Origin: JAZKFT01 sp963845495
GTDB taxonomy: Bacteria > Bacteroidota > Bacteroidia > Chitinophagales > Chitinophagaceae
Direction: 5' to 3'
DNA length: 64,000 nt
Assembly: GCA_963845495.1 (NCBI GenBank)
Contig: CAWJTH010000202.1
Location: forward strand, 18,847-82,846
This document shows positions 18,173 to 27,017 of this stretch, piece after piece (the stretch's first letter is position 1; every line of letters starts with the position of its first letter). Both the position numbers and the translations under genes were made by a program. The notes under the pieces were generated by a model. The model was not told the origin of the DNA and did not search any database. It worked only from the letters and a program-made list of their open reading frames with translations.

Positions 18173-19342
18173 TCAATACAAATAATAGGGACTACTGGCA
18201 AACATTTTTGGACTTGACGGAAGCTGGTAAACCGGTGGTTGGTAACCGTTTATAATGTATTTGTAACGATAATAGTCCTGTCCCCAAAACGGACCCTTTT
18301 TTGTAAAGAGGGCAATAATGCAACTTGCTATTTTGGATGGAGCGGTAACCGAAGCAATTGGCGGCAATATTTTTATGGTGGCAATATCAGACAATTTAAT
18401 ATTGCCTAAAGTTGAAAAAGTTGCTTGGTTTCCATCTAGGTAAAAGATAAAGTCGTACCCTTTTGAATGTGCTGTAGGAACTTGTTCTTCGTCATAAGCT
18501 GGGTTCATTTTAAATCCGGGATAATGTTTGGTTAAAAAAGCTTCCAGGCTGCTCGATTTCATCAATGCCGAATCTCCAAGACAATCAAATTTTTGAAGTG
18601 TGTTTTTAAATGATGTTGGCACATAAATACTGTCGAATTTTTGCGCCGCAGGCAAGTTGCCCAATATAGTTGCTTGGTAAAATGGATCAAAATAAGCCAT
18701 CCAATTATCTACCTTTTTGTTTTCCATGATGCTTTGTTGACCCATACCGATGGTTATTTCCTTTGAAATGGCCGCTGCAGGTTCAAATGCTGAATCGAGC
18801 CAAGCTTCAATGGCAATAGCCGGCAATTTTTTCTTTTGCTCATCAATATCCAATTCTAGAACGGCTGTATTTTCAAACAAAAACTTATCTATTTTAAACC
18901 TGTCGTTCTCAACAGAGATGTCTAGTTCTTTAAGTTTAGTAAACGGTGAATAAATAGTTCCGGTTAATTTTTTAACGCCTGGGGGATATAAAACCTGGCC
19001 GTTAACTTGAAAAAAACGTGCCTGTACGGCAAAATATAAGGTATAATTACCCCGCTTTATGTCTGGCGGAAAAATTAGCGACCCTTCCGCATGACCATTA
19101 AGCATAGGCCACCGCATCTGCCAAATACCATCCCCGTTATTTTCCTTCATTACCAAGGCTAACGTTGCCGGCGGCAATTTTTTCTCGCCCAATAAATATG
19201 TAGCCACAAAATCCAGGGTATCGTTCAGTTTCAAACGGTCGTTGCTAATTTGTATGACCAGTCTAGATTTTTGGGCACTTGCCGTAGCGTAAAAAATAAG
19301 TAAGAATAAGGCAAGATTAATATATGGGAAGCGGAAATGCAT
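18173..19342 (-). CDS. Secreted protein of unknown function, tandem paralogue 2
   Basis: About 389 residues from the ATG at 19342 (MHFRFPYINLALFLLIFY, signal peptide ending near ASAQ); the frame is open to 19381. It shares blocks such as PPATLALVMKENNGDGIWQM, the AAAISKEITIGMG region, WMAYFDPFYQATILGN and INGYQPPVYQLPSSPKMFA with paralogue 1. Both are on the minus strand, about 75 bp apart, probably one transcription unit. The extracellular or periplasmic role is unknown; the two copies may act on related partners. Confidence 0.7.
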   Translation of the reverse strand: MHFRFPYINLALFLLIFYATASAQKSRLVIQISNDRLKLNDTLDFVATYLLGEKKLPPATLALVMKENNGDGIWQMRWPMLNGHAEGSLIFPPDIKRGNYTLYFAVQARFFQVNGQVLYPPGVKKLTGTIYSPFTKLKELDISVENDRFKIDKFLFENTAVLELDIDEQKKKLPAIAIEAWLDSAFEPAAAISKEITIGMGQQSIMENKKVDNWMAYFDPFYQATILGNLPAAQKFDSIYVPTSFKNTLQKFDCLGDSALMKSSSLEAFLTKHYPGFKMNPAYDEEQVPTAHSKGYDFIFYLDGNQATFSTLGNIKLSDIATIKILPPIASVTAPSKIASCIIALFTKKGPFWGQDYYRYKYIINGYQPPVYQLPSSPKMFASSPYYLY

Positions 19343-19592
19343 TGAAAATGATTTGGTAAGGTGTAAGCGAATTTGCGACAAAAAGCAATTTTAACCAAAG
19401 ATGATGTGTAAAGATTTGACATACAATTTTTGAAGAATGGCAAACAACCACATTTCTTTTTTTTGATTACACGAAATAACAATATTGTAAAAAAACAAAT
19501 GGAAGCGAAAAGTATTTAAATAATTAGCAATATTAGAACAAGGTTTTTGCCTATTTTTATGGTTCATCCGTTCCTAAACAAAAACAAATCAT

Positions 19593-19742
19593 ATGTCGTT
19601 ATTAAACAATCATTTAAAAGGGAAAGATAAAAAAAAGGCAACAGGTAAACCAGGGTTTGCCGCCAATCCTAAAGTAAAAGTAAATACCAAAGCGGCGCAT
19701 GCGGCACCAAAACAAACAGGCGGCTCGCAACGTGGATCGTAA
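19593..19742 (+). CDS. 49-residue basic small protein
   Basis: A short ORF ATG(19593)-TAA(19742), MSLLNNHLKGKDKKK at the start and TGGSQRGS at the end. It is rich in Lys, Gly and Ala, with no hydrophobic segment. Support: a clean start, a strong terminator 16 bp after the stop, a private intergenic position, and a composition unlike random AT-rich translation. Small basic proteins with this TGGSQRGS ending are, from memory, recurrent in Chitinophagaceae. Function unknown; nucleic-acid or ribosome binding is only a guess from charge. Confidence 0.65.
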   Translation: MSLLNNHLKGKDKKKATGKPGFAANPKVKVNTKAAHAAPKQTGGSQRGS

Positions 19743-19757
19743 AATTGAATTATTAAA

Positions 19758-19790
19758 AAACTGCAAACCCTAAAAGTTTGCAGTTTTTTT
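19758..19790 (+). terminator. Terminator after the 49-residue gene
   Basis: Stem AAACTGCAAAC / GTTTGCAGTTT (19758-19768 and 19776-19786) with a 7-nt loop followed by a T-run. Confidence 0.85.
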
Positions 19791-19875
19791 GGAAATGCTT
19801 TTCGGCTAACTTATATATTATTTTTGGTATAACAACAGTGGCAGAGAAAGAATAGCGATAGTTGGTAAAAAAGAT

Positions 19876-20267
19876 TCACCAAGACTCTACTAATAATTTT
19901 TCTATTTCGGTAAAATGATTATCGTTAGTTGCAAATATAGTATCATGTTCAAGTGCAACAGCTGCAATCCCAATATCGTTTTCTGGGATCATTTTACCCT
20001 TTGTTTTCAAGTCTGCTTTTATCTTTCCATAAACATTAGCAGTCGTCTCATTAATATAGGTAATGGAACATTGGCTCAAAAAATCTAAAATCTTCTGTTT
20101 GTTTTTGGCCTGTGGTGTAGAGTTGTACGCACCATAAAATAATTCCCCAACTACAATGGATGAAACATAGGTTGTTAGGAAAGAATCAAGTTTTCGGCTA
20201 TTGAAATATTACCATTCAACAAATGAATAACTATATTGGTATCTAAAAAGCGGCTACCAGTTTTCAT
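19876..20267 (-). pseudogene. VapC-type PIN toxin, frameshifted
   Basis: PIN-domain ribonuclease of a VapBC pair, about 130 residues if restored. The N-terminus (ATG at 20267) reads MKTGSRFLDTNIVIHLLNGN with the first catalytic Asp (LDTN). The remainder, in another frame, reads YVSSIVVGELFYGAYNS (conserved Glu) and IPENDIGIAAVALEHD, with the late acidic residues and FATNDNHF. Adding one A to the A4 run on the minus strand (plus strand T-run 20191-20194) yields IAEKLDSFLTTYVSS and joins both halves. Its start overlaps the antitoxin stop by 14 nt. Either toxin inactivation or a homopolymer read error. Confidence 0.75.
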
Positions 20268-20487
20268 TATCAATCTTTTCACATCCATCTTCAATTGCGT
20301 CAATCATTTCCTTTGCATCTTCTTGAGAAATTATTCCCACAAAATCTCTAAAACTCCTTTTATTAGTCATTGTAGAAGTTTTGGAATACAATAAATTCCC
20401 CAATTGAAACATTGTTTGTTCGTCTTCCAATTGGAGGTATTCTTGAATAAATTTTATTTTTCGCGACGGAACATCAATGGTATTCAT
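20254..20487 (-). CDS. VapB-like antitoxin
   Basis: A 77-residue acidic protein (MNTIDVPSRKIKFIQEYLQL, ending EMIDAIEDGCEKIDNENW) immediately upstream of and overlapping the PIN toxin by 14 nt (shared ATGAAAACTGGTAG). Position, size and acidity identify it as the cognate antitoxin. The DNA-binding fold is not evident from motifs alone. It would autoregulate the pair if typical. Confidence 0.65.
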   Translation of the reverse strand: MNTIDVPSRKIKFIQEYLQLEDEQTMFQLGNLLYSKTSTMTNKRSFRDFVGIISQEDAKEMIDAIEDGCEKIDNENW

Positions 20488-20532
20488 AACATTTTGTTTA
20501 AAAGCGAATTTACCACTTTTCTTTAAAATCTT

Positions 20533-23500
20533 TTATCCTTCCAATTCCATCTTCAAAAACCTTGCGGTATGACTTACTTTATTGTTAATCATTTCTTCCG
20601 GCGTTCCTTCAAATAAAATTTCGCCGCCACCATCGCCGCCTTCCAAGCCAAGGTCAATAATATGATCAGCAACTTTTATCACATCCATATTGTGTTCAAT
20701 AACCAAAACAGAATTGCCGCGATCAACCAACTTATTTACCACTTCTAATAAATGTTGGATGTCCTGAAAATGTAATCCTGTTGTTGGTTCGTCTAAAATA
20801 TAAAACGTTTTGCCGGTGTCTTTTTTACCTAATTCTGTACTCAATTTCACACGCTGTGCTTCGCCACCACTAAGTGTCACGGAACTTTGGCCAAGGGTAA
20901 TGTAGCCCAAACCAACATCTTGCAGCACCTTTATTTTTCTGTACATCCAAGGTATGGCCTGAAAAAATTCCACGGCATCGTCCACCGTCATGTCCAACAC
21001 ATCGCTGATGCTTTTGCCTTTGTAGCGTATTTCCAGCGTTTCGCGGTTGTAGCGTTTGCCTTGGCATTTTTCGCACGGCACGTAAACATCAGGCAAAAAA
21101 TTCATTTCAATTACCCGCATGCCGCCGCCTTCGCATACATCGCAACGGCCGCCTTTTACGTTAAAAGAAAAACGGCCAGGCAAATAACCCCTAATTTTTG
21201 CTTCAGGAACGGAAGCGAATAATTGCCTTATCTCTGTAAAAAATCCACAATAAGTAGCTGGATTACTGCGTGGTGTGCGGCCAATCGGGCTTTGGTCAAT
21301 CTCAATTACTTTATCAATAAAATCCAAGCCTTTGATGCGCTTGTAAGGCATTGCCACCATTTTGCTAGCCAAAAAACTATGGCGACTTAAAATGGGATAA
21401 AGTGTTTCGTTTATTAATGTTGACTTGCCGCTGCCGCTTACGCCAGTTACCACAATCAATTGCCCTAAAGGAAATTTTACCGAAACATTTTTAAGCGTAT
21501 TTCCCGTGGCACCTTGCAATTCTAAAAATTTGCCATTGCCTTTGCGGCGTTCTTTGGGTATTTCAATTTTCTTTTCGCCATTTAAATATTGGGCGGTTTC
21601 ACTATGCGTAGCCAACACTTCGGCGGGTGTTCCCATGGCTACAATATTGCCGCCATGGCGGCCGGCTTTGGGGCCGATATCCACCAAAAAATCAGACGCC
21701 ATCATGATGTCTTTGTCGTGTTCCACCACTAAAACACTATTGCCGATGTCGCGTAAATGGCGCAACGCATCAATCAACCGCTGGTTGTCGCGTTGGTGCA
21801 AACCAATGGAAGGTTCATCTAAAATATAGGTGATGCCCTGCAGTTGTGAACCAATTTGTGTAGCCAAGCGAATCCGCTGGCTTTCGCCACCACTCAGTGT
21901 TTTAGAAGAACGGTCGATGGTGAGATAATTCAACCCAACATCCAACAAAAATTGTAGGCGTTCCCTAATTTCCTTCAATACATCTTTCGAAATCAGTAAT
22001 TGTTTTTTGCTGATACGATCCTCGATGCCATCGAACCAACGCATTAGTTTATCAAGGTTTAGGTGGCTGAGTTCCGCAATATTTTTTCCATCTACCATAA
22101 AATAAAGGCTTTCTTTTTTAAGCCTTGCGCCTTGGCACGATGGGCAAGTTTGCAAAGACATAAAACCCTCAGCCCAATCGCGGATGGCATCGCTGTTGCT
22201 GCCATTGAACCAGCGTTTTACCATATTTATCACACCCTCAAACTCGTCAGTCGTGAATCGTGAGTCGTGAGTTGGGCCGCTGCTATCTGGTGAATTGCTT
22301 ACCACTGACGCCTCACCACTTACCAAATCCCCCATCATTTCCAAATCATTTTCATCCGGCGTTTCTTTACCGTAAAAAATAATATTTTTTTGCGCTTCCG
22401 TTAATTCGCTAATTGGTTTTGAAAGGTTGAATTTATTTTTTCTAGCCAATGCTTCTACTTGCTTAAAAATCCAAGCTTCGCGTTTTTCGCCCAGCGGCGC
22501 AATGCCACCGTCGTTTATGCTAACAGATGGATCGGGGATAACCGACGCCATATCAATTTGGTAAACTGTTCCTAAGCCTTTACAAACTGGGCAAGCACCA
22601 TAAGGGCTGTTAAATGAAAACGAATTGGGCGAAGGCTCGTCGTAACTGATGCCGGTGTCTTCGCACATTAAGGCTTTGGAATATTGAACCAGCAAAGACG
22701 ACGGACGATTGACGACGGACGACTTGCCACCCGTGGTCTTTCGTCCGTCGTCAATCGTCGGTTCTACCTGGATCTGCATGATATCCTTTCCCAACTTTAA
22801 CGCTTGTTGCACGCTCTGGCTTAAGCGCAGCTTCATATCTGGCGTTGCGGGCAGGCGGTCAACCACCAATTCAATGTCGTGAATTTTATATCGGTCGACC
22901 TGCATTTTAGGCACCAAGTCTTTAATTTCACCATCAATCCGCACTTTTAAATAACCTTTTTTGCGTAGGTCTTCAAATAGTTCGCGGTAGTGGCCTTTTC
23001 TGCCCCTAATTATAGGTGCTAAAATGGATAATTTGCCATTTGCAAAGCGGCTGAAAATATTTTCGACGATTTCTTCTTCGCTCCATTTTACCATTTTTTT
23101 ACCTGTATTGTAACTTATGGCATCGCTGCCACGAGCGTACAACAAACGCATAAAATCGTAAATTTCGGTGATGGTGCCAACGGTGCTACGCGGATTTTTA
23201 TTGGTGGTTTTTTGTTCGATGGAAATAACAGGCGAAAGGCCGGTTATTTTATCTACATCGGGCCGTTCCATATCGCCCATAAATTGGCGGGCATAAGCGC
23301 TGAAGCTTTCCATGTAGCGGCGCTGGCCTTCGTTGTAAATGGTATCGAAAGCCAAAGATGATTTACCGCTTCCGCTAACACCTGTAAAAACCACCAGTTT
23401 ATTTTTGGGTATGGAAATGTCGATGTTTTTGAGGTTGTGTTCGCGGGCACCAAAAACTTCGATCACCTCACCCTCCGGCTCCCTCTCCACAAGTGGCGAG

Positions 23501-23574
23501 GGAGTGCCCCTATTTGAGCTTTGATTAATTTTTTTGGGCTTTACCGTTGTTTTTTCAATTGTTTCCTTTGCCAT
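20533..23574 (-). CDS. uvrA: UvrABC excision nuclease subunit A, with three repeat-derived insertions
   Basis: DNA-damage recognition ATPase of nucleotide excision repair. Both ABC units are complete: Walker A GVSGSGKSSLAFDT and GVSGSGKSTLINET, signatures LSGGESQRIRLA and LSGGEAQRVKLS, and zinc-binding Cys pairs CPVCKGLG, CPSCQGAR, CDVCEGGG and CEKCQGKR. At 1013 residues it is some 60-70 longer than usual. The excess is repeat-derived: residues 21-37 (RGTPSPLVEREPEGEV), about 272-291 (DDGRKTTGGKSSVVNRPSS, a palindrome) and about 417-443 (SGEASVVSNSPDSSGP, then THDSRFTTD). All keep the frame and fall where surface loops or termini are expected. The ATG at 23574 lies inside the inverted-repeat unit 23465-23791. 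Confidence 0.95.
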   Translation of the reverse strand: MAKETIEKTTVKPKKINQSSNRGTPSPLVEREPEGEVIEVFGAREHNLKNIDISIPKNKLVVFTGVSGSGKSSLAFDTIYNEGQRRYMESFSAYARQFMGDMERPDVDKITGLSPVISIEQKTTNKNPRSTVGTITEIYDFMRLLYARGSDAISYNTGKKMVKWSEEEIVENIFSRFANGKLSILAPIIRGRKGHYRELFEDLRKKGYLKVRIDGEIKDLVPKMQVDRYKIHDIELVVDRLPATPDMKLRLSQSVQQALKLGKDIMQIQVEPTIDDGRKTTGGKSSVVNRPSSLLVQYSKALMCEDTGISYDEPSPNSFSFNSPYGACPVCKGLGTVYQIDMASVIPDPSVSINDGGIAPLGEKREAWIFKQVEALARKNKFNLSKPISELTEAQKNIIFYGKETPDENDLEMMGDLVSGEASVVSNSPDSSGPTHDSRFTTDEFEGVINMVKRWFNGSNSDAIRDWAEGFMSLQTCPSCQGARLKKESLYFMVDGKNIAELSHLNLDKLMRWFDGIEDRISKKQLLISKDVLKEIRERLQFLLDVGLNYLTIDRSSKTLSGGESQRIRLATQIGSQLQGITYILDEPSIGLHQRDNQRLIDALRHLRDIGNSVLVVEHDKDIMMASDFLVDIGPKAGRHGGNIVAMGTPAEVLATHSETAQYLNGEKKIEIPKERRKGNGKFLELQGATGNTLKNVSVKFPLGQLIVVTGVSGSGKSTLINETLYPILSRHSFLASKMVAMPYKRIKGLDFIDKVIEIDQSPIGRTPRSNPATYCGFFTEIRQLFASVPEAKIRGYLPGRFSFNVKGGRCDVCEGGGMRVIEMNFLPDVYVPCEKCQGKRYNRETLEIRYKGKSISDVLDMTVDDAVEFFQAIPWMYRKIKVLQDVGLGYITLGQSSVTLSGGEAQRVKLSTELGKKDTGKTFYILDEPTTGLHFQDIQHLLEVVNKLVDRGNSVLVIEHNMDVIKVADHIIDLGLEGGDGGGEILFEGTPEEMINNKVSHTARFLKMELEG
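22246..22325. repeat. CGTGAGT-type repeat translated inside uvrA
   Basis: Contains CGTCAGTCGTGAATCGTGAG and TTACCACTGACGCCTCACCA, the same word family as intergenic repeats at 14938-14964 and 29871-29897. It encodes about residues 417-443 of UvrA in frame. Confidence 0.65.
22704..22759. repeat. Palindrome translated inside uvrA
   Basis: Perfect 19-bp inverted repeat GACGATTGACGACGGACGA (22704-22722) and its complement (22741-22759) around an 18-nt loop. It encodes about residues 272-291 of UvrA without breaking the frame. Confidence 0.85.
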
Positions 23575-23791
23575 ATTTGTTTCTTGCGGAATATCGAAAA
23601 TACAAACAAGTAGTGGAAGGAAAGGTTTTATGCGAAAAAAATTAGTTTTTCTTGATTAAGATGGCATCATGTTATTTAAAATTCATTTATAGAGCGATTT
23701 AAAAAAGCAAACGGAAACCTTAAATGAAATAAATGAGCCTTTATAGGGGCACTCCCTCGCCACTTGTGGAGAGGGAGCCGGAGGGTGAGGT
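23465..23791. mobile_element. 327-bp MITE-like unit with perfect 49-bp inverted repeats spanning the uvrA start
   Basis: Termini 23465-23513 and 23743-23791 are perfect reverse complements over 49 bp (ACCTCACCCTCCGGCTCCCT through AGTGCCCCTAT). They belong to the same family as the ends of the leuS element (shared CTCTCCACAAGTGGCGAGGG). The 229-bp interior has no endonuclease domain; it carries the first 20 codons and upstream region of uvrA. The right end lies 1 bp before the LytTR regulator stop codon. It looks like a non-autonomous derivative or two solo ends flanking a promoter. Confidence 0.75.
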
Positions 23792-23792
23792 T

Positions 23793-24551
23793 TTACTCCC
23801 TTTGTATCATTTCAAACAACTGCACTACGGCATCTTTCCGTTGTGGCGAAACGGGCAATTCATCGTTGTTGTCCATTACCACATAACCGCCTTCGCTGCG
23901 GCTATATTTTTTTAGGAACGCTGGATTGATTAAGTGCGATTGATGGATGCGTAAAAATCCCCGCTTGCTTAAAATTTTCTCCACTTCTTTCAAGGTGCGG
24001 CAAATAAGTAGGTTTTCTTTGGTGTTCAAGATAAAATGCGTGTAATTATCTTGGCTTTGGCAGCGGATAATATTTTGGATGGGAATAAATTGGTAACCAT
24101 CGGTTGTGGGTAAAGCTACTTTTTGGGAAGTAGCGTTAGCCATTTGGTAAGCTTGGAAAAAATTATCAAACTGGTCTTTTTGCAAAACCTGTTGTTGTTT
24201 TTGCTCCCAAGTGCCGATAGCAGCTAACAATTCAGCGTCTTCAACAGGTTTTAAGCAATAGCTGATAGCGCTATATTTAAAAGCTTCCACCGCATATTGG
24301 TTGTATGCAGTTACAAACACAATATCAAAATGGAACGGGTACAATTTGGTCAACAGTTCAAAACCGCTGAGCCGAGGCATTTCAATATCCAAAAAAAGCA
24401 GGTTGAATTGCAGTTTGGGAATTTCGGCCAAAGCAATTTGGCTATCGTTAAAAACGGCCACCACTTCAATATCGCGGCGTAATTTTTTCAATTGCAATTG
24501 CAGGGTTTCTGTGGCGAGTTTTTCATCATCCACCAATACAACTTTTATCAT
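23793..24551 (-). CDS. LytTR-family response regulator
   Basis: Two-domain cytosolic regulator, 252 residues: a receiver domain (1-120) with VDDE acidic pocket, phospho-acceptor Asp55 in LLFLDIEMP, and conserved Lys in CLKPVED; then a LytTR DNA-binding domain (about 145-250) with IRCQSQDNYTHFIL and FLRIHQSHLINPAFLKKYSR. It lies 133 bp downstream of the LytS-like kinase gene on the same strand, so the two form a two-component pair. The target genes are unknown. Its stop abuts the inverted repeat upstream of uvrA. Confidence 0.93.
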   Translation of the reverse strand: MIKVVLVDDEKLATETLQLQLKKLRRDIEVVAVFNDSQIALAEIPKLQFNLLFLDIEMPRLSGFELLTKLYPFHFDIVFVTAYNQYAVEAFKYSAISYCLKPVEDAELLAAIGTWEQKQQQVLQKDQFDNFFQAYQMANATSQKVALPTTDGYQFIPIQNIIRCQSQDNYTHFILNTKENLLICRTLKEVEKILSKRGFLRIHQSHLINPAFLKKYSRSEGGYVVMDNNDELPVSPQRKDAVVQLFEMIQRE

Positions 24552-24684
24552 AAGTTAGTTATTTTTAAGGGTTAGTGGGTAGTGGTAAGTAGCCAGTAGG
24601 CTTACAAGTGAGTAGTGGTTAAACAATCTCGAGAGGGTAAATATTTCGGCCTGCTAGCCATTTTCTACTCCCCACTTGCCAGCC

Positions 24685-26739
24685 TCAGGTTTCCATCAAA
24701 ATATTTACGGTGGTGCCGGTTGGGTTTCTGTCTAAATCTTCATTGTCTTTAATTGCTACGGAAAGTTTGCCGGCATTTACTTGGTTATAAAGATCGATGC
24801 GTTCATCTGTTATTTTTATGCCGTAGCTTTCCATTTTATTCATTTTGTTTTCTTTATAAATAGCTGCTGCTTTTCTGCCAACACCGTTATCAATAATCTG
24901 TATCAACACATGGCCGTTGATTTTCCTTATTTCGATGGCGCATTTTTTATCTGTGGTATCGCTATTGGCCAAGCCGTGCCAAATAGCATTTTCTACAAAC
25001 GGTTGCAATAATAACGGCGGAATATGGATATTTTGTGGCACCACGTTTTCATCCACATGAATATGGTAATGAAAAGATTGGTCGAAACGCAAACTTTCAA
25101 TATCAAGATAAAGGTTTAAGGCATCTAATTCTTGTTGTAAGGTAATAGTTTCGTGGCTGGTATAATCAAGGATGAGACGCAACAACCGAGAAAATTTGTT
25201 GAGATAAAAAGCGGCGGTGTCGTTATCGTTTTTGAGGATAAAATATTTAATGCTGTTGAGGCTGTTGAACAAAAAATGGGGATTCATACGGCTGCGCAAG
25301 GCAAGCATTCTTGTTTCGCTAATTTGCCTTTCGTACGAAGAGCGGGTTTCTTGTAATTTTACTTCTTCCATTTCTTTTGCCTGTTGTTTCATTTGTTTGG
25401 TTCGTTCCAATACTTTTTGCTCCAGCTTTTGGTTGTTTTCTATCATCAATTGTTCGTTCAATTTCATTTGTTCAATCAATTGTGCATTCGATTTGTCTTT
25501 TTCTTCCCGCATTTCTTTTATACGTATGCCAAGTGCAAAAGCGAAAAAAAAGCACTCGCACAAAATGCCCATATCGTACCAGTTGGTATCGCTTAAACGT
25601 AAAATATATCCGGTAAAACCAACATCGCCCCTAATAATAGACATAATCGAAAATGCTAAAAAAAGTCCTGAACCGGCTATAAAATACGTTTTTATTGTAC
25701 TTTTTATTTTTATGGCTACCGTTATAATGATTGTTAAACTAATAACTATTAATATATAGTGTAAAACAATGTTTAGCAAGCTTCTATATTTAAACGTTGG
25801 CCAATTGTAACTTACAAACCACTGTAGCAAACTATAAGCCCATAAACTATAAGCCAGCCATTTTAAAAACAGATATAAGCGCTTGTATTGGGTTTTCAAC
25901 CCCAATAATGTGTTGGTGAAAATGAGGTAAGCACCTATTGCTGAAAGTACCAAAGGCTCGTCCAGCGTAAACACCAGCAATGGATTGCGTAGCGTAATAG
26001 AACCTACCAGCGTGTTTGATTCCAATTCAAAAAAACTGCATAATAATTGCAGCGCTAGGTAAAAAGCATAAATACCATACAATTGTTGTTTGCTTGTTGT
26101 GTACATGAACAAGAAAAACGACAACATTAAAAACATGGCACCTAAAAAAAAGATCATCAGGTATTCGTGTGTATCGGTAAGCGGCTCGTTGTCTTTATAA
26201 AATTTATAGTACGCCTCCGGCGAAAAAATGGCAGCTCGCATGTTTGGCTTCCCGCTTAAAAAACCTTGCATGTTTACCTGCACAAAAGCCTTGGTGTTTT
26301 TTTTTATGGCCAACGGCAAAAAGCCTTCACCGTCGTTACCAAAACGGTGGTTAATGGGAATATAGTTGCCGGTTTGTTGGATGGTTTTTTTGCCTGTTGC
26401 ACTGTCGGTAATAATAAGTGTGGTGATGCCGTTTCCTTTGTTTCTAAAGTAAAAGGCGGTGTCTACACCGAAATCATTTTTTATTTCAAAAGAAATATGT
26501 CCAACTCCTTTATTGTCAAGTATTTCCCCATTTTTTAAATCTATTTTGTTGTGAAGTGTAGAAAAATTGACCATACTTTTTTGCCCTTGGCCAAAAGCAC
26601 CAAAGAAAATGGTTAGAAAAAAGATAATATAACTTATCCTGTGTATGATGGCAGTCTGTTTTAAGGATTGGGCATAGTTAAGCTTTTGAAGAGATTTGGG
26701 TATAGTTGTTAGCCATGCAATCAATAAAAGCGGTTGCAT
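24685..26739 (-). CDS. LytS-like sensor histidine kinase with 7TM-DISM architecture
   Basis: Membrane sensor, 684 residues. Order: signal-like N-terminus (SYIIFFLTIFFGAFGQG), periplasmic 7TMR-DISM extracellular region (to about 190), seven-helix membrane region (about 190-400), coiled coil (405-470, KEMREEKDKSNAQLIEQMKL), then a His_kinase domain of the LytS type: SRMNPHFLFNSLNSIKYF (phospho-His in the H box), IPPLLLQPFVENAIWHGL (N box) and IIDNGVGRKAA. It presumably phosphorylates the adjacent LytTR regulator. The signal sensed is unknown. The exact start is uncertain, because the hydrophobic leader begins some 30 residues in. Confidence 0.9.
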   Translation of the reverse strand: MQPLLLIAWLTTIPKSLQKLNYAQSLKQTAIIHRISYIIFFLTIFFGAFGQGQKSMVNFSTLHNKIDLKNGEILDNKGVGHISFEIKNDFGVDTAFYFRNKGNGITTLIITDSATGKKTIQQTGNYIPINHRFGNDGEGFLPLAIKKNTKAFVQVNMQGFLSGKPNMRAAIFSPEAYYKFYKDNEPLTDTHEYLMIFFLGAMFLMLSFFLFMYTTSKQQLYGIYAFYLALQLLCSFFELESNTLVGSITLRNPLLVFTLDEPLVLSAIGAYLIFTNTLLGLKTQYKRLYLFLKWLAYSLWAYSLLQWFVSYNWPTFKYRSLLNIVLHYILIVISLTIIITVAIKIKSTIKTYFIAGSGLFLAFSIMSIIRGDVGFTGYILRLSDTNWYDMGILCECFFFAFALGIRIKEMREEKDKSNAQLIEQMKLNEQLMIENNQKLEQKVLERTKQMKQQAKEMEEVKLQETRSSYERQISETRMLALRSRMNPHFLFNSLNSIKYFILKNDNDTAAFYLNKFSRLLRLILDYTSHETITLQQELDALNLYLDIESLRFDQSFHYHIHVDENVVPQNIHIPPLLLQPFVENAIWHGLANSDTTDKKCAIEIRKINGHVLIQIIDNGVGRKAAAIYKENKMNKMESYGIKITDERIDLYNQVNAGKLSVAIKDNEDLDRNPTGTTVNILMET

Positions 26740-27000
26740 TTGTTTGCTTGTTCTATAAAAATGAATTTAAGTCTAAGGTCATATAAACTTAATTTTTTTA
26801 TTTAATAATTACATTCCGAATGTAGCAAAGCCCCTAAATGATGGAGCAGTTCTAAATATTTGGTTAGCATGTTTACTTCTGTTGTTTGCATATTGCTGTT
26901 TTAATAAAAATTTCTTGCCAGCGCAATGTTTTATTTCCGCCTAAATTCTTCGCCTGTTCCAATGTTAAGGTCATACAGCCAAAACATTGCAGTTACGTCT

Positions 27001-27008
27001 TATCTTTG
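27001..27008 (+). promoter_or_regulatory. Candidate -7 element of pheS (TATCTTTG)
   Basis: TATCTTTG, a full match to TAnnTTTG, ends 9 nt before the pheS ATG at 27018. Initiation a few bases downstream would give a nearly leaderless mRNA. The best upstream TTG (26987) is too close to be a standard -33 element. Confidence 0.4.
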
Positions 27009-27017
27009 AAGCCATTT

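Noticed and set aside
23733..23915. 60-codon plus-strand ORF starting MSLYRGTPSPLVEREPEGEV
   Set aside because: It is the right-hand inverted-repeat copy read outward, then antisense to the LytTR regulator. The shared peptide with UvrA comes from the repeat, not from a gene.
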